NCBI GenBank assembly: GCA_018241665.1
Contig: JAFEDK010000027.1
Location: 1 to 64,000 of the forward strand
DNA from: Pseudomonadota bacterium
Lineage (GTDB): Bacteria > Pseudomonadota > Gammaproteobacteria > Burkholderiales > Rhodocyclaceae
DNA length: 64,000 nt
Direction: 5' to 3'
The translations under genes and the position numbers were made by a program. Shown here piece after piece: positions 50,431 to 60,076 of this stretch (position 1 is its first letter; the number at the start of each line of letters is the position of its first letter). Below the pieces are notes generated by a model. It saw only the letters and a program-made list of their open reading frames with translations, was not told the origin of the DNA and did not search any database.

Positions 50431-53400
50431 TTACGGTTTGGCCGGCGCTGCGGCAGCCGGCTTGTCCTTGCCGTCGCTCACTGTCAGCGTCGCCTCGCCA
50501 GTGGCAAGGCCATAGACATCCGGCCGGTACATGTCCTCGGCGTACAGCGGCGGGAAGACGAACTTGCCGGGGGTGACGACGCGCGCGCGGTAGAACAGGC
50601 TCAGCTTGCCGTGCAGCCGCGCGGCCACCACGAAGCGGTCATCGCGGAACTCGACGTGCTGAATGCGCGGGTCCTGCATCGCCTCGGCCGGGTTGAGGCC
50701 CTCGATCGTCGTGCTGCCCATGCCCTCGCCCTGGGCGATGTTGAGGTTCTCGATCTCGAGGCCGGCCGGGATGTGGTCCACCACCATGCCGGTATTGACC
50801 CAGCTGTGCGGATTGACCTTGATGCGCACGATGACCGATTCGCCGACCTTCAGCGTGCGGCTCTTCAGCGGCGTGCCATCGGCTTCGAACAGATCACGGC
50901 TCAGCGCGATGGCATCGTCGCGGTTGGCCGGCATCTTCGCCGGATTGCCGCTCAGGCTGAGTTGCAGGTAGAGCTTGTCCTTGTAGGTGTTCCGGATGCG
51001 GATGCCGCCCTGCAAGGCCGTTGCCGACAGCGGCCGGATCAGCGTGCCGGCGCCGTTGATGACTTCCGGCGTGTCCTTGCCGAGCACTTCCGCCGTCCAC
51101 CCGCCCTCGCCTTCGCCGGCCTTGGTGAAGTTGCGGCCAAGCAGGAACAGCGCGAGCTTCTCCTGGGTGCTGGTGTAACGGTTCTTGCCCAGTTCGGCGG
51201 CAGCGACGGCAACCAGATTGTCGCGGCCGTCGACCTTCACCTTGTGGCGGTCGAGCAGCGCGTAGGACAGCGCCGCATCCCGCAACGGGCTGCCGTAGTC
51301 ACCCCACCAGTAGCCGTTGTCGCGGCCCTTTTTCACACCTTCGGCGAGCGCCGTCTGGGCGCGGGTTTCATCGCCCATCAGCTTGAGCGCCAGGCCGAGC
51401 TGCACCAGGGCCAAGCCCGAATGCGCCTGGCTGCGGACCTCGAACATCTGGCGCAGCGTGGACAGCGGCGCCTTGGATTCGCGGGCCAGCACGTAGGCGC
51501 CGTAGGCCAGCACACCGAAGCGGCCGGAACCACCGAAGCGGTAATCCTGCCAGCCGTTCTCGTTGTAGCTCAGCTTGCCGGTCGGCAGGCCGGCCACGCC
51601 TTCCTGCAGGTACTTGAGGAGGAATTCCTGAGTCTTCTTCTGCATCGCCTCCGGCACCTGGAAACCCTGTTCGCGGGCATCGAGCAGGAAGTTGCCGACG
51701 TAGGCCGACAGCCAGTACTGGTACTCGGACACATTGCCCCACAGGCTGAAGCCGCCGTTCGGCGCCTGCATCGCGCCGAGCCGGGCGATGGCCTTCTCCA
51801 GCATGTATTCCCGCTGCGCGCGGGTGTAGGCCTTGAGCCCGAACAGCCTGGCACCCTCTTCGTCGATCAGCACATGCGGGTAAGCAGTGCTGGTCGTCTG
51901 CTCGGCGCAACCGTAGGGATAGGTGAGCAAGCCCTGGATCGCGCCGCGCACGTCGATCGGCGCCTTGTTGGAGAGCACCAGGTGCGATTGCACGGTGCTC
52001 CGGATAAAGCCACCCAGTTCCGCGTCCTTCACCTCCACCGTCTCGCCCGGCCCGACGGCCAGCAGCTTGAGCACCTGCTGTTGCGGCGTCGCCGCCTGGA
52101 CCTGCAGGCCGAAGCTGCGCTCCAGCTTGAGGCCGGCAACACTGCTGACGTGAACCCGCACATCGGTCAGGCCGAAGGCGTTGCCGGCTTCGAGCGGAAA
52201 GCGCAGCGTCTGCTTCTGCTGATCCTTGAGGTCCAGCTCGCGCTCGGCGTTCTGGATCTTCAGGCCGTCCGCATTCTCGATACGCACCTTGAGCTTCTGC
52301 GCCACACCGGACAGGTTGTGCAGGTCGAGGGCGATGGTGGCGTTGTCGCCCACCGTCAGGAAACGCGGCGTCATCAGCTCGGCAACCAGCGGCGCGGCGA
52401 CAACCGTCTCCACCTCGGCATTGCCGAACTTCTCGGGTGCCGCGACCACCGCCATCAGGCGCAGCGTGCCGTTGAAATCAGGCACGTCGAGGGCGATCTC
52501 GGCTTCGCCCTGCGCGTTGAGCAGCACCGGCCCGGAGAACAGATCCACCAGACGCACCTTCTTGGGCAGGCTCTTGGTTGCCTTCGGCGCGGCATCGCCG
52601 CCGAACTTGAGCTTGCCCTTCTGCCCACCCATCTTCTCGATCAGGCGGCCATACACGTCGTACTGGTCGGCGCCGTAACGCAGCTTGCCGAAGAAATGGC
52701 CGTGCGGGTCGGGCGTCATGTAGCGCGTGATGTTGAGGATGCCCACATCGACGGCAGACAGCGTGACCACAGCCTGCTGGCCGGCGGCGCCGGGCGCCTT
52801 GACCTTCACCTTGAGGCGCGAGTCCGGCAACATCTTCTTCGGCGCATCGAGGCTCACCGCCAGCTTGCGCTCACCCCGTTCGAGCGGCAGATGCGCCAGG
52901 CCCAGGGCCCGCGCCGGGGTGACCTTCTCGCCGGCACTGCCCGGCCGCAGCACGCTGACCGACACATACAGATCGTGGCGCTTCCACGCCTTGTCCACCG
53001 GAATCTCGACCGTCGTGCCATCGAGCGCCACCGGGATGCGCCTGACCCACAGGGTCTTGTCCGCCTCGACGGTGATCAGCGCCTCGCCGGCGTGCGGCGG
53101 CGTGATGCTCAGCTTGGCGGTTTCGCCATCCTGGTAGGCCGGCTTGTCGAACTTCAGCGCGACGCGGTCGGGACGGACGCCCTGGGTTTCGTCACCACGG
53201 GCGCTCCAGCCGGCGTAGAAGCGGTATTTCGTCGTCTGCTGGGTGGCCGGATCGGTGATCTCCAGGCGGTAGCGCCCATATTTGACCGGCACACCGAGCT
53301 TGCCGCGGCCACCGTCGGGAATGCTGACGCTCGCGGTATTCACCAGCTCGTCGGTCTCCGTGAAGCCCGAATGCCAGCCGCGCTGGTCGTCGAAGCGCCA

Positions 53401-55575
53401 GTAATAGTCGCGGTTCTCGCGGAACAGGCGGACCGGCAGCCCGCTGCCGGCGCTCAACTTGCCCTCCGCATTGGCGCGGATGACCTCGAACTGCGCGATG
53501 CTGCCTTCGCGGGCATAGTCGCCGGTGAACAGCGGACGGACCCCCACCAGCACCGGCGCCGGCCAGATCACCCGCTCGAAATTGCGCACCACCGGGCGGC
53601 CGCCGCTCTCCAGCAGGCTCAGCGTGGTCCGCACGGTGTAGGGCGACCGCTTGTCCTTGGCCGGAGCGAGATCCACGTCGAGCGCCAGCTCACCGTTCTC
53701 GTCGAGCTGGGTCTGGTCCAGCTCCACGCGCTGGCGCTGGCTTTCCTCGTTGGTGTCACCAAACTCGAAACCGGGCAGTTTCTGGGCCAGCGGATTCTTC
53801 TGGCGCTCGAAGACGGCAACCCCGAGCAACTGGTTGCCCGCCGCTGGCGCACCGTAGAGATAAGCGCCCTTGGCGGCGATGGTCAGCGTGTCGTCCGGCG
53901 ACACCGTGGCCTGCTTGCTGGCCAGATCGAGCTTCATGCGCTCCGGCAGGAACTCCTCGACGCCGAAACGGAAGCTGGTGGTGGCCAGCTTGTCGGCCGG
54001 GTCGGCACGCAGCTCCAGTGCCCATGCCCCTGTCGGCGCATCCACCGGCAGCGCGATGCGGTTCTGGTAATAGCCGCCCAGCTTGGCGTCCGGTTGCCAG
54101 GTGGCGGTGAACTGGCTCTTGCCGTCCGGCCGCCTGAGGATGGCCTGGATCGGCTGCGGCGGCACCGCGCGGCCGTCCGCATCGCGCGCCAGAACGGACA
54201 GATCGAAGCTCTCGCCCGGCCGATACAGGTTGCGGCCGGAGTAAGCGAACAGGCGCACCGGCCGACCGGGCAGGCCCGCGATGTCGTATTCGGAGAGATC
54301 GAGCGCCGGCTCCTTCAGCGCAATCAACGAGATCTGCTGGCCATGGCGGGCAAGGACGACCTTCGCATCCGCGGGCCGCTCGGCGAAGCTGACCCTCCCG
54401 TTACTGTCGGTCTCTCCACGGGCGAGGGCCTTGGCGTTCTCGTCCAGCCAGGCGACCTCGACACCGGCCACCGCCTTGCCGGTGGTCAGCGAGCTGACCC
54501 AGGCATCGGCGCCCTTGGCGAACAGGCGAGTGCTCAAACCGAGATCGCTGACGTAGAAATACGTGACCTGGTAGTCGTAGCGGAAGCGGTTCGGCTGGCT
54601 CATCACCGCGATGTAGATGCCGGGCTCGCGGAGTTCCTTGATGTCCTCGACGGGGAGGAAGGTCACGTTGCGCTTGTTGGGCTTCTGCTCGGTCAGGAAG
54701 CGGCCGACGAAGACGCTGTCGGTCAGCTTGTGCAGATCGTCGAGCGACCAGCCGGCGACCGCCCCCTTGAGATCGGTCGCGCGCCAGTCCTCATCCCCGT
54801 CGTATTCCTCGTCGTAGTCGTAGCCGTCGTTGTTCTGCTGGCGCTTGCCCCGCTGCGGACGCGGCCGACTGATCACCTTGTCGAGGAAGCGCGGCAACTG
54901 GTCCGGCTTGACGCGGAGGAACTGGACATCCACCTCGGGCACGTTGACCGTGATCACCGGCAGCCCGCCGTTCTGCTTGGCCGGCAGCACCATGCCGCGG
55001 CTGGCGAAGTAGTAGGCCGGCGAGACGACGGCGGTGACCACCGAGTAACTGCTCGCTTCCGCCAGCATCTGGCCAGCCTTCGATGGCAGCCCCGCCGCCA
55101 CGCGCACCACGTAACGGGTTTGCGGCTTGATGTGCGGGAAATACAGGATGCGCGGGTTGTCCCCCACCACCCAGGCGCCCTTCACCAGCTTGCCGCCGTC
55201 GATGGCCACATCCGCCGGGGCCGTACTGACCTGCGGATTGCCGCTGCCGGGCGCGCCCTCGCCCTGATTGTCGGCGTCCTCGTCATCCTGACCGTTCGGC
55301 TTGGCCTCACCCGTGCGGGGCGGCATCTCGAACACCTGGATCGCCCCGTCGTAGTCCCGCCGCGCATCCATCGGATGGGTGAAGCTCAGCGCCAGCGCCG
55401 GCGAGCCCTCGAAGTCGCGATTGGCGAAATCCGCAATCTGGAACGGCCCGTCCACCGAATCGGCCACGTCGGATTGCTGCGTCCTGGCGACGAACACACC
55501 CGCCGCAGCCAGCGCTGCAAGCACCAGCAACAAGGGCACCAGCCCGAAACCGCGACGCGATAGATGACGCAACAT
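50431..55575 (-). CDS. yfhM: Bacterial alpha-2-macroglobulin, thioester type
   Basis: Periplasmic protease-trapping protein of 1714 residues. An N-terminal hydrophobic segment (about residues 8-30) serves as signal or membrane anchor; there is no lipobox Cys directly after it, unlike E. coli YfhM. Macroglobulin-like beta domains and the A2M/bait region precede a complete thioester motif CAEQ with Cys near residue 1223. An alpha-helical TED domain follows (GGFSLWGN, YVLARESKAP), then a receptor-binding-like C-terminal domain. An acidic insert (YDYDEEYDGDEDW near residues 250-262) sits in an early domain. It is co-transcribed with pbpC. Confidence 0.93.
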   Translation of the reverse strand: MLRHLSRRGFGLVPLLLVLAALAAAGVFVARTQQSDVADSVDGPFQIADFANRDFEGSPALALSFTHPMDARRDYDGAIQVFEMPPRTGEAKPNGQDDEDADNQGEGAPGSGNPQVSTAPADVAIDGGKLVKGAWVVGDNPRILYFPHIKPQTRYVVRVAAGLPSKAGQMLAEASSYSVVTAVVSPAYYFASRGMVLPAKQNGGLPVITVNVPEVDVQFLRVKPDQLPRFLDKVISRPRPQRGKRQQNNDGYDYDEEYDGDEDWRATDLKGAVAGWSLDDLHKLTDSVFVGRFLTEQKPNKRNVTFLPVEDIKELREPGIYIAVMSQPNRFRYDYQVTYFYVSDLGLSTRLFAKGADAWVSSLTTGKAVAGVEVAWLDENAKALARGETDSNGRVSFAERPADAKVVLARHGQQISLIALKEPALDLSEYDIAGLPGRPVRLFAYSGRNLYRPGESFDLSVLARDADGRAVPPQPIQAILRRPDGKSQFTATWQPDAKLGGYYQNRIALPVDAPTGAWALELRADPADKLATTSFRFGVEEFLPERMKLDLASKQATVSPDDTLTIAAKGAYLYGAPAAGNQLLGVAVFERQKNPLAQKLPGFEFGDTNEESQRQRVELDQTQLDENGELALDVDLAPAKDKRSPYTVRTTLSLLESGGRPVVRNFERVIWPAPVLVGVRPLFTGDYAREGSIAQFEVIRANAEGKLSAGSGLPVRLFRENRDYYWRFDDQRGWHSGFTETDELVNTASVSIPDGGRGKLGVPVKYGRYRLEITDPATQQTTKYRFYAGWSARGDETQGVRPDRVALKFDKPAYQDGETAKLSITPPHAGEALITVEADKTLWVRRIPVALDGTTVEIPVDKAWKRHDLYVSVSVLRPGSAGEKVTPARALGLAHLPLERGERKLAVSLDAPKKMLPDSRLKVKVKAPGAAGQQAVVTLSAVDVGILNITRYMTPDPHGHFFGKLRYGADQYDVYGRLIEKMGGQKGKLKFGGDAAPKATKSLPKKVRLVDLFSGPVLLNAQGEAEIALDVPDFNGTLRLMAVVAAPEKFGNAEVETVVAAPLVAELMTPRFLTVGDNATIALDLHNLSGVAQKLKVRIENADGLKIQNAERELDLKDQQKQTLRFPLEAGNAFGLTDVRVHVSSVAGLKLERSFGLQVQAATPQQQVLKLLAVGPGETVEVKDAELGGFIRSTVQSHLVLSNKAPIDVRGAIQGLLTYPYGCAEQTTSTAYPHVLIDEEGARLFGLKAYTRAQREYMLEKAIARLGAMQAPNGGFSLWGNVSEYQYWLSAYVGNFLLDAREQGFQVPEAMQKKTQEFLLKYLQEGVAGLPTGKLSYNENGWQDYRFGGSGRFGVLAYGAYVLARESKAPLSTLRQMFEVRSQAHSGLALVQLGLALKLMGDETRAQTALAEGVKKGRDNGYWWGDYGSPLRDAALSYALLDRHKVKVDGRDNLVAVAAAELGKNRYTSTQEKLALFLLGRNFTKAGEGEGGWTAEVLGKDTPEVINGAGTLIRPLSATALQGGIRIRNTYKDKLYLQLSLSGNPAKMPANRDDAIALSRDLFEADGTPLKSRTLKVGESVIVRIKVNPHSWVNTGMVVDHIPAGLEIENLNIAQGEGMGSTTIEGLNPAEAMQDPRIQHVEFRDDRFVVAARLHGKLSLFYRARVVTPGKFVFPPLYAEDMYRPDVYGLATGEATLTVSDGKDKPAAAAPAKP

Positions 55576-55777
55576 CGACTTCTCCCTGGAGCCCGCTCAA
55601 TCGGAGCGCGCATCATGACAAGGGATCGATATTCCATCAACATGGAACATCAACAAGACCCGCGGCCGAATGCTTCCGGGCGCAATATCGAATGTTGCCG
55701 ACGCATTCATCGATGTTGACGTCCGCGCTTTCGATGCAGGCGGCTCAATATGTCATGCGTCGCCATCCACAAAGCAA

Positions 55778-55812
55778 GTTGACGTCGCAACATTGATAAT
55801 TGCGACGTCAAC
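55778..55812. repeat. Perfect 13-bp inverted repeat
   Basis: GTTGACGTCGCAA and TTGCGACGTCAAC flank the 9-base spacer CATTGATAA. GACGTC is itself a palindrome in each arm. It could be an operator or a cruciform-forming site; there is no T tract for termination. Confidence 0.8.
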
Positions 55813-55945
55813 ACGCCATACGACGATCTCAAAACTCGATATTCACCGCACCCATCAATCATCAGGGTATTGAATATCAAATGTTGATACCTGAGCGCTC
55901 GATACGGCAAGGCGCGCATTCAATATTCCCACACCAAGATCGAAT

Positions 55946-55980
55946 GTTCACCCGGCGACATGCTTGCTTGCCGGGTGAAC
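55946..55980. repeat. Perfect 11-bp inverted repeat
   Basis: GTTCACCCGGC and GCCGGGTGAAC flank a 13-base spacer containing TGCTTGCTT. It lies about 195 bases before the hybrid kinase start. Confidence 0.8.
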
Positions 55981-56174
55981 GAAGCATGTTGCCGACGCCT
56001 CTTGGGATGTTGCCGAGCACGCGACGATCAACGGAGCGGCAACATGGGTAGTTCAGCCATCATTCCTTGAGCGCCCGGCCTTCTTTTCACATAGGCTGCC
56101 GATGAGACATCCGGCATAGACATTTGCTTGCCAGCTCAGTAAGTTCGTCTGGCGGGAGTTAGTTCTATCCCCTA

Positions 56175-58895
56175 ATGGACGCCAGCGAGCCGCCACTTAT
56201 GGATTCATCGATACTGCTGAGCACGAACGCACTACTCTCAACAGCGGCGGCGGCAGTGATGTTGGTCGTTCTCCTGACGCATAAGACATACCCTGGATTT
56301 GGCTGCTGGGTTGCGGGCATTTTCAGTCTGGCGCTGGGTGCCGCCATGCTGATTCCCGGTGCTTTGCCCGGAAGTTGGCTGATCCGCGTGATGCGCAATG
56401 CGTTCCTGGTCGGGGGGCTAGGCTTGATCCTCCACGGTATGCTGGTCTTTCGAGGCTACCGGATCAGTTACTGGCTTGAATCACTGGTCGCCCTCTCCTT
56501 TCTTGCAGCCTTCGGCTACTACAGCATCGCCCCCAGCGACCTCGACGCGCGCATCGTCATCTATTGCGTCTACGCGAGCGCATTGAGCTTCGCAACGGTG
56601 CTCGTCACCCTGCGCCGCCGTCCAGCCGATTTCGGTTCAAACGATGTCCTGCTGGCACTCTGGTTGTCGGTTTATGGCCTGCTCTCTGTGGTCCGGATTG
56701 CGCTGCAACTTGCCAGCCCCGAGATCGAAACCGCCTTCGAGGCACTGAGCGGATTCGGAACCTTCTATGCGATGGTGCAGATTCTCACCGTCCAGTTGGT
56801 AACGCTGACCCTGATCAGCATCAACTCGCAACGGATCGAATGGGAATATCGCAGTAGCGAGGCTAGCCTGCGCGAAAGCGATGAACGGCTTCGCTCGATA
56901 GGCGACAACGTCCCGGATGGTTTTGTCTATCGGTACGAACTGATCGATGGAAAACCACGATTCGATTACATCAGCGCCGGCATCGAAAAGACGCACGGGC
57001 TGACCCCAGCCGATGTGATCGACGACGCCCAGCGCCTGTTTTCGATGCTCACGCCGGAGTCACGGACTCATTATTTGGACGGCGAAGCTGTCAGCGCACG
57101 GGATCTCAGCGTTTATTCGGGAACGCTGCTGTTCACGCGTGCCGACGGACATCCACTTTGGCTGCATGTGCAGTCCAGGCCGCACAAACGCACTGACGGT
57201 GCAATTACGTGGGACGGCGTGGCCATCGATGTCACCGAGCGCAAGAAGGCGGAACTGGAGCTTGAACACCACAACGCACGGCTTGAAGGCTTGGTCGAAG
57301 AACGTACCAAAGCCCTATCGCAGGCCCTGGCCCAACAAGCACTCGATCGCGAGCGCCTCGAATATGCCCTGGATGCAACCAACGACGGTTTGTGGGATTG
57401 GGATATCCAACGGAACGTTTCCTATATAAATCAGGCTTACAGCCGGATGCTGGGTTACGCGCCGGGCGAGCTGCCGGACAACACCTACGATCACTGGATT
57501 GCCTTACTACACCCGGATGAGAGGGAATCGGTGCTCTCACGCACGCGGCTCTTGCTGGAAACGGCCGGCAGCTACGAGCTGGAATTCCGGATGCTCTGCA
57601 AGGACGGGCACTACAAATGGGTGCTCAGCCGAGGCAAGGTGGTCTCGCACGATCCGCATGGAAAGCCATTACGCGCAGTGGGGACGCATACGGACCTCAC
57701 GGTTCGAAAGGAGCTTGAGCTGAAATTACGTGAAGCCAAGGAAGAGGCCGAGGCGGCAAACCAAGCCAAGAGCTCTTTCCTGGCCAACATGAGCCACGAG
57801 ATCCGGACGCCGCTGAACGGGATCATGGGCATGGGTAGCCTGCTCAGACGAACAGGCGTAACGGATCAACAGTCAGCCTACCTCGACAAAATGGAGGCCT
57901 CCGGCCGCCACCTGCTGACCGTCATCAACGACATTCTCGACCTCTCCAAGATCGAAGCGGGAAAAATGGAACTGGAGGACAAGCCCTTCGTCCTGGCCCG
58001 GGCACTCCGTGCGGCGGTCGAAGTCGTCGAGAGCGGGGCTGCGATGAAGGGCTTGCAGATATCCGTGAAGGACGCCACCCTGCCTCAAAACCTGTGCGGC
58101 GATCCGACGCGGCTCACCCAGATTCTGGTGAACTACCTCAGCAATGCAGTGAAATTCACCGAGCAAGGCAGCATCGAACTCACGGCGCGCGTGATGGAGG
58201 AAAACGACCACGCTTGTCTTCTGCGCTTCGAAGTGAGCGACACCGGGATTGGCATGACGGGCGAACAATGCGCCCGGATCTTCAACGCCTTCGAGCAGGC
58301 TGACAGTTCAACCACCCGGAAATACGGGGGCACGGGACTCGGTCTGGCCATTACCAAACGAATCGCCCAGATGATGGGGGGCACAGTCGGCGTCACCAGC
58401 ACCCCCAATGAAGGCAGCACCTTCTGGCTAACTGCCTGGTTGCAAAAAATATCAGCCACAGCCAATGCGGTACCACTGACTCTGGACGGAAACGCCGAGG
58501 CGACATTGCGCCGCGACTATGCCGGCATCAAGGTACTGCTTACCGAAGACGAACCGGTGAACCAGGAAGTTGCCCGGGCCCTGCTGGAAGAAGTCGGCTT
58601 GGAGGTAGATATCGCCGGGACGGGGTTGGAGGCCCTGACGATGACGGACAAGAACGACTACTCAGTCATCTTGATGGACATGCAGATGCCTGTCATGGAC
58701 GGCATCGCTGCAACCCGTGCCCTCCGTGCCAATGCGAAGCACAAGGACATTCCCGTTCTCGCGATGACCGCCAATGCGTTCAGTCAGGATCGAAGAGCAT
58801 GCCTTGATGCAGGGATGAATGACTTCATCACCAAACCGGTCGAGCCTGCGATCATGTATGCGACTTTGCTAACCTGGTTAGAAAAAAGCCGCTAG
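56175..58895 (+). CDS. Seven-helix membrane hybrid histidine kinase (2 PAS, HisKA, HATPase, REC)
   Basis: Hybrid kinase of 906 residues. The N-terminal 215 residues form about seven membrane helices with short loops, like MASE/7TM sensor domains. PAS domain 1 (about 228-365) and PAS domain 2 (about 390-515; [22 protein letters not shown]) follow. HisKA has SHEIRTP near residue 541, and HATPase_c has [16 protein letters not shown] and GGTGLGLAI. The receiver has its Asp in LMDMQMP near 834. The only ribosome-site-like sequence is 16 bases upstream of the ATG, so the start may be the ATG nine codons later. Codon use is less GC-biased than in neighbouring genes, and the flanks are repeat-rich or broken, suggesting later arrival. 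Confidence 0.9.
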   Translation: MDASEPPLMDSSILLSTNALLSTAAAAVMLVVLLTHKTYPGFGCWVAGIFSLALGAAMLIPGALPGSWLIRVMRNAFLVGGLGLILHGMLVFRGYRISYWLESLVALSFLAAFGYYSIAPSDLDARIVIYCVYASALSFATVLVTLRRRPADFGSNDVLLALWLSVYGLLSVVRIALQLASPEIETAFEALSGFGTFYAMVQILTVQLVTLTLISINSQRIEWEYRSSEASLRESDERLRSIGDNVPDGFVYRYELIDGKPRFDYISAGIEKTHGLTPADVIDDAQRLFSMLTPESRTHYLDGEAVSARDLSVYSGTLLFTRADGHPLWLHVQSRPHKRTDGAITWDGVAIDVTERKKAELELEHHNARLEGLVEERTKALSQALAQQALDRERLEYALDATNDGLWDWDIQRNVSYINQAYSRMLGYAPGELPDNTYDHWIALLHPDERESVLSRTRLLLETAGSYELEFRMLCKDGHYKWVLSRGKVVSHDPHGKPLRAVGTHTDLTVRKELELKLREAKEEAEAANQAKSSFLANMSHEIRTPLNGIMGMGSLLRRTGVTDQQSAYLDKMEASGRHLLTVINDILDLSKIEAGKMELEDKPFVLARALRAAVEVVESGAAMKGLQISVKDATLPQNLCGDPTRLTQILVNYLSNAVKFTEQGSIELTARVMEENDHACLLRFEVSDTGIGMTGEQCARIFNAFEQADSSTTRKYGGTGLGLAITKRIAQMMGGTVGVTSTPNEGSTFWLTAWLQKISATANAVPLTLDGNAEATLRRDYAGIKVLLTEDEPVNQEVARALLEEVGLEVDIAGTGLEALTMTDKNDYSVILMDMQMPVMDGIAATRALRANAKHKDIPVLAMTANAFSQDRRACLDAGMNDFITKPVEPAIMYATLLTWLEKSR

Positions 58896-58957
58896 ATTGA
58901 AGATGATTGGATTGGCTGGGTTCCCCCGGTCATTGCCCTTCGGGCTGCGGTGGCGCA

Positions 58958-59130
58958 ATGCCCAGACTGTACCAATGTCATTGCTCGCGTTGCCGAAGAC
59001 AAGGCGGCTCATCCTCGAACACGGCGACTATGCGTCGACTCGAAAGCGTCGTGGGACACCTTGCCGTCGCAAGGAATTCGATATGGAACGGTTCCAGATG
59101 ATCTTCTGCAGTTCATTGCAAGTCTCCACT
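58958..59130 (+). pseudogene. Remnant of a GFA-family (glutathione-dependent formaldehyde-activating-like) gene
   Basis: Two pieces of a GFA protein lie in different frames. The first, from 58958, reads RLYQCHCSRCRRQGGSSSNTAT, the zinc-binding CHCxxC region. The second, in the next frame from about 59028, reads LCVDSKASWDTLPSQGIRY, the typical C-terminal motif, followed by PDDLLQFIASLHS. In intact homologues about 60 residues with a second CxxC separate these segments; here they abut near 59021-59030, so an internal deletion plus frameshift has destroyed the gene. No intact N-terminus was found upstream. Family recognition is from memory of the motif pattern. Confidence 0.7.
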
Positions 59131-59269
59131 CCGACACCGCCTACCAGGCGCATTCATCAGTGGATCGACGACCAAGGAGACTTGACCCTCACGCCACGTC
59201 AGCCCTCAGCCTTGTCGCACGCATGAACCGGAGCTTGCCGAATGGCTGACGACTTTGGAAAGGATGATC

Positions 59270-59914
59270 ATGTACGACAAGTATTTCTCGCAGGACGAAC
59301 TCGCCCGGCTGCCCCTCTATCAGGGTGGCAAGACCGCAGAGACGGAATGGCGGGCCTTGGTGGATGAGGTGCGTGCGCTGATGGACCGCGGCATCGCGCC
59401 GCAAAGCGAAGAAGCGCAGGCCGTATCGAAGCGCTGGATGGCGATGGTGGAACGGGATACGGACAGTGACCCGCGCTTGCTCGCCAAACTGAACGCAATG
59501 CATCTCAACGAGCCGTCGGTGCAGGCCCAGACCGGCATCACGCCGGACGTGCTGGCCTTCGTGCTGCAGGCCAACGCGGAGAGCAAGCTGCGCATCTACG
59601 CCAAGTATCTTTCGCCGGAAGAGTTCGCCTTCATGCGCGAGCACTACGGCAAGCACACCTACGAGTGGCCGGAGCTGATCGGTGCGCTGCGCGAGCAATT
59701 GGAGCAAGGCAGTGCGCCCGACGCCCCGGCGGTGCAACAGCTGGCCCTGCGCTGGCTGTCCTTGTTCCGCTCTTACGCGGGTGACAACCCGGAAACCCAC
59801 GCCAGGATCCGCCTGGCCCATGAGAAGGAGCCGGAGCTGATGGCGGGCAGCCTGATCGACGCAGCGCTGCTGGGCTTCGTGAAGGACGCCATGGCCCACC
59901 TCAAACCGCGCTGA
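59270..59914 (+). CDS. Tandem TipAS-like helical protein without DNA-binding domain
   Basis: Soluble all-helical protein of 214 residues resembling the C-terminal effector (TipAS-type) domain of MerR-family regulators. It contains two copies of about 105 residues. YDKYFSQDEL at 2-11 matches YAKYLSPEEF at 110-119, EW at 26 matches EW at 132, RW at 55 matches RW at 161, and DPRLLAKL at 67 matches NPETHARI at 173. No MerR helix-turn-helix precedes it; upstream is the GFA remnant. GGAAAGG lies just upstream of the ATG at 59270; an ATG two codons earlier is also possible. It may bind a small hydrophobic ligand or protein partner; the function is unknown. Confidence 0.75.
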   Translation: MYDKYFSQDELARLPLYQGGKTAETEWRALVDEVRALMDRGIAPQSEEAQAVSKRWMAMVERDTDSDPRLLAKLNAMHLNEPSVQAQTGITPDVLAFVLQANAESKLRIYAKYLSPEEFAFMREHYGKHTYEWPELIGALREQLEQGSAPDAPAVQQLALRWLSLFRSYAGDNPETHARIRLAHEKEPELMAGSLIDAALLGFVKDAMAHLKPR

Positions 59915-60076
59915 GCGGCGTGCGCACAGTCCATCCGCGGCGCGGATGTGCCTGTCGCCGCCCTTATACAGCAGGCGAAGCGCGGTGCCTGTGGTATTTT
60001 TGCGGCCTTCGTCGCGCCGAGCCCGGCGCGCGCAACTCTGGCGGCCCCTGCGCCGCCTGCCGCAACACACAGCACC

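Larger units (their letters stand above)
55576..56174. other. 600-bp non-coding region rich in short repeated words and hairpins
   Basis: No convincing gene is present; short frames here lack ribosome sites and are low-complexity. The region is visibly less GC-rich than its neighbours. It carries more than a dozen copies of related words (ATGTTG/CAACAT, GATATTC, CGAATGTT). TGTTGCCGACGC occurs twice (near 55692 and 55986), and two perfect inverted repeats are annotated separately. Its right end must contain the promoter of the hybrid kinase gene at 56175, and its left end that of the macroglobulin-pbpC operon. Confidence 0.7.

Noticed and set aside
49252-55563. Open frame of about 2100 codons on the plus strand opposite the macroglobulin and pbpC genes
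   Set aside because: Mirror of GC-rich codon bias on the real minus-strand genes; His/Arg/Gln/Leu-rich with no domains and no ribosome site.
55670-56051. Three short frames of 67-83 codons in the repeat-rich region
   Set aside because: They mutually overlap on both strands, have no ribosome sites, and encode low-complexity sequence made of the short repeated words.
58897-59249. Two overlapping frames of about 100 codons between the hybrid kinase and the TipAS-like gene
   Set aside because: Each contains only part of a GFA protein or none; better explained as one frameshifted, deleted pseudogene.
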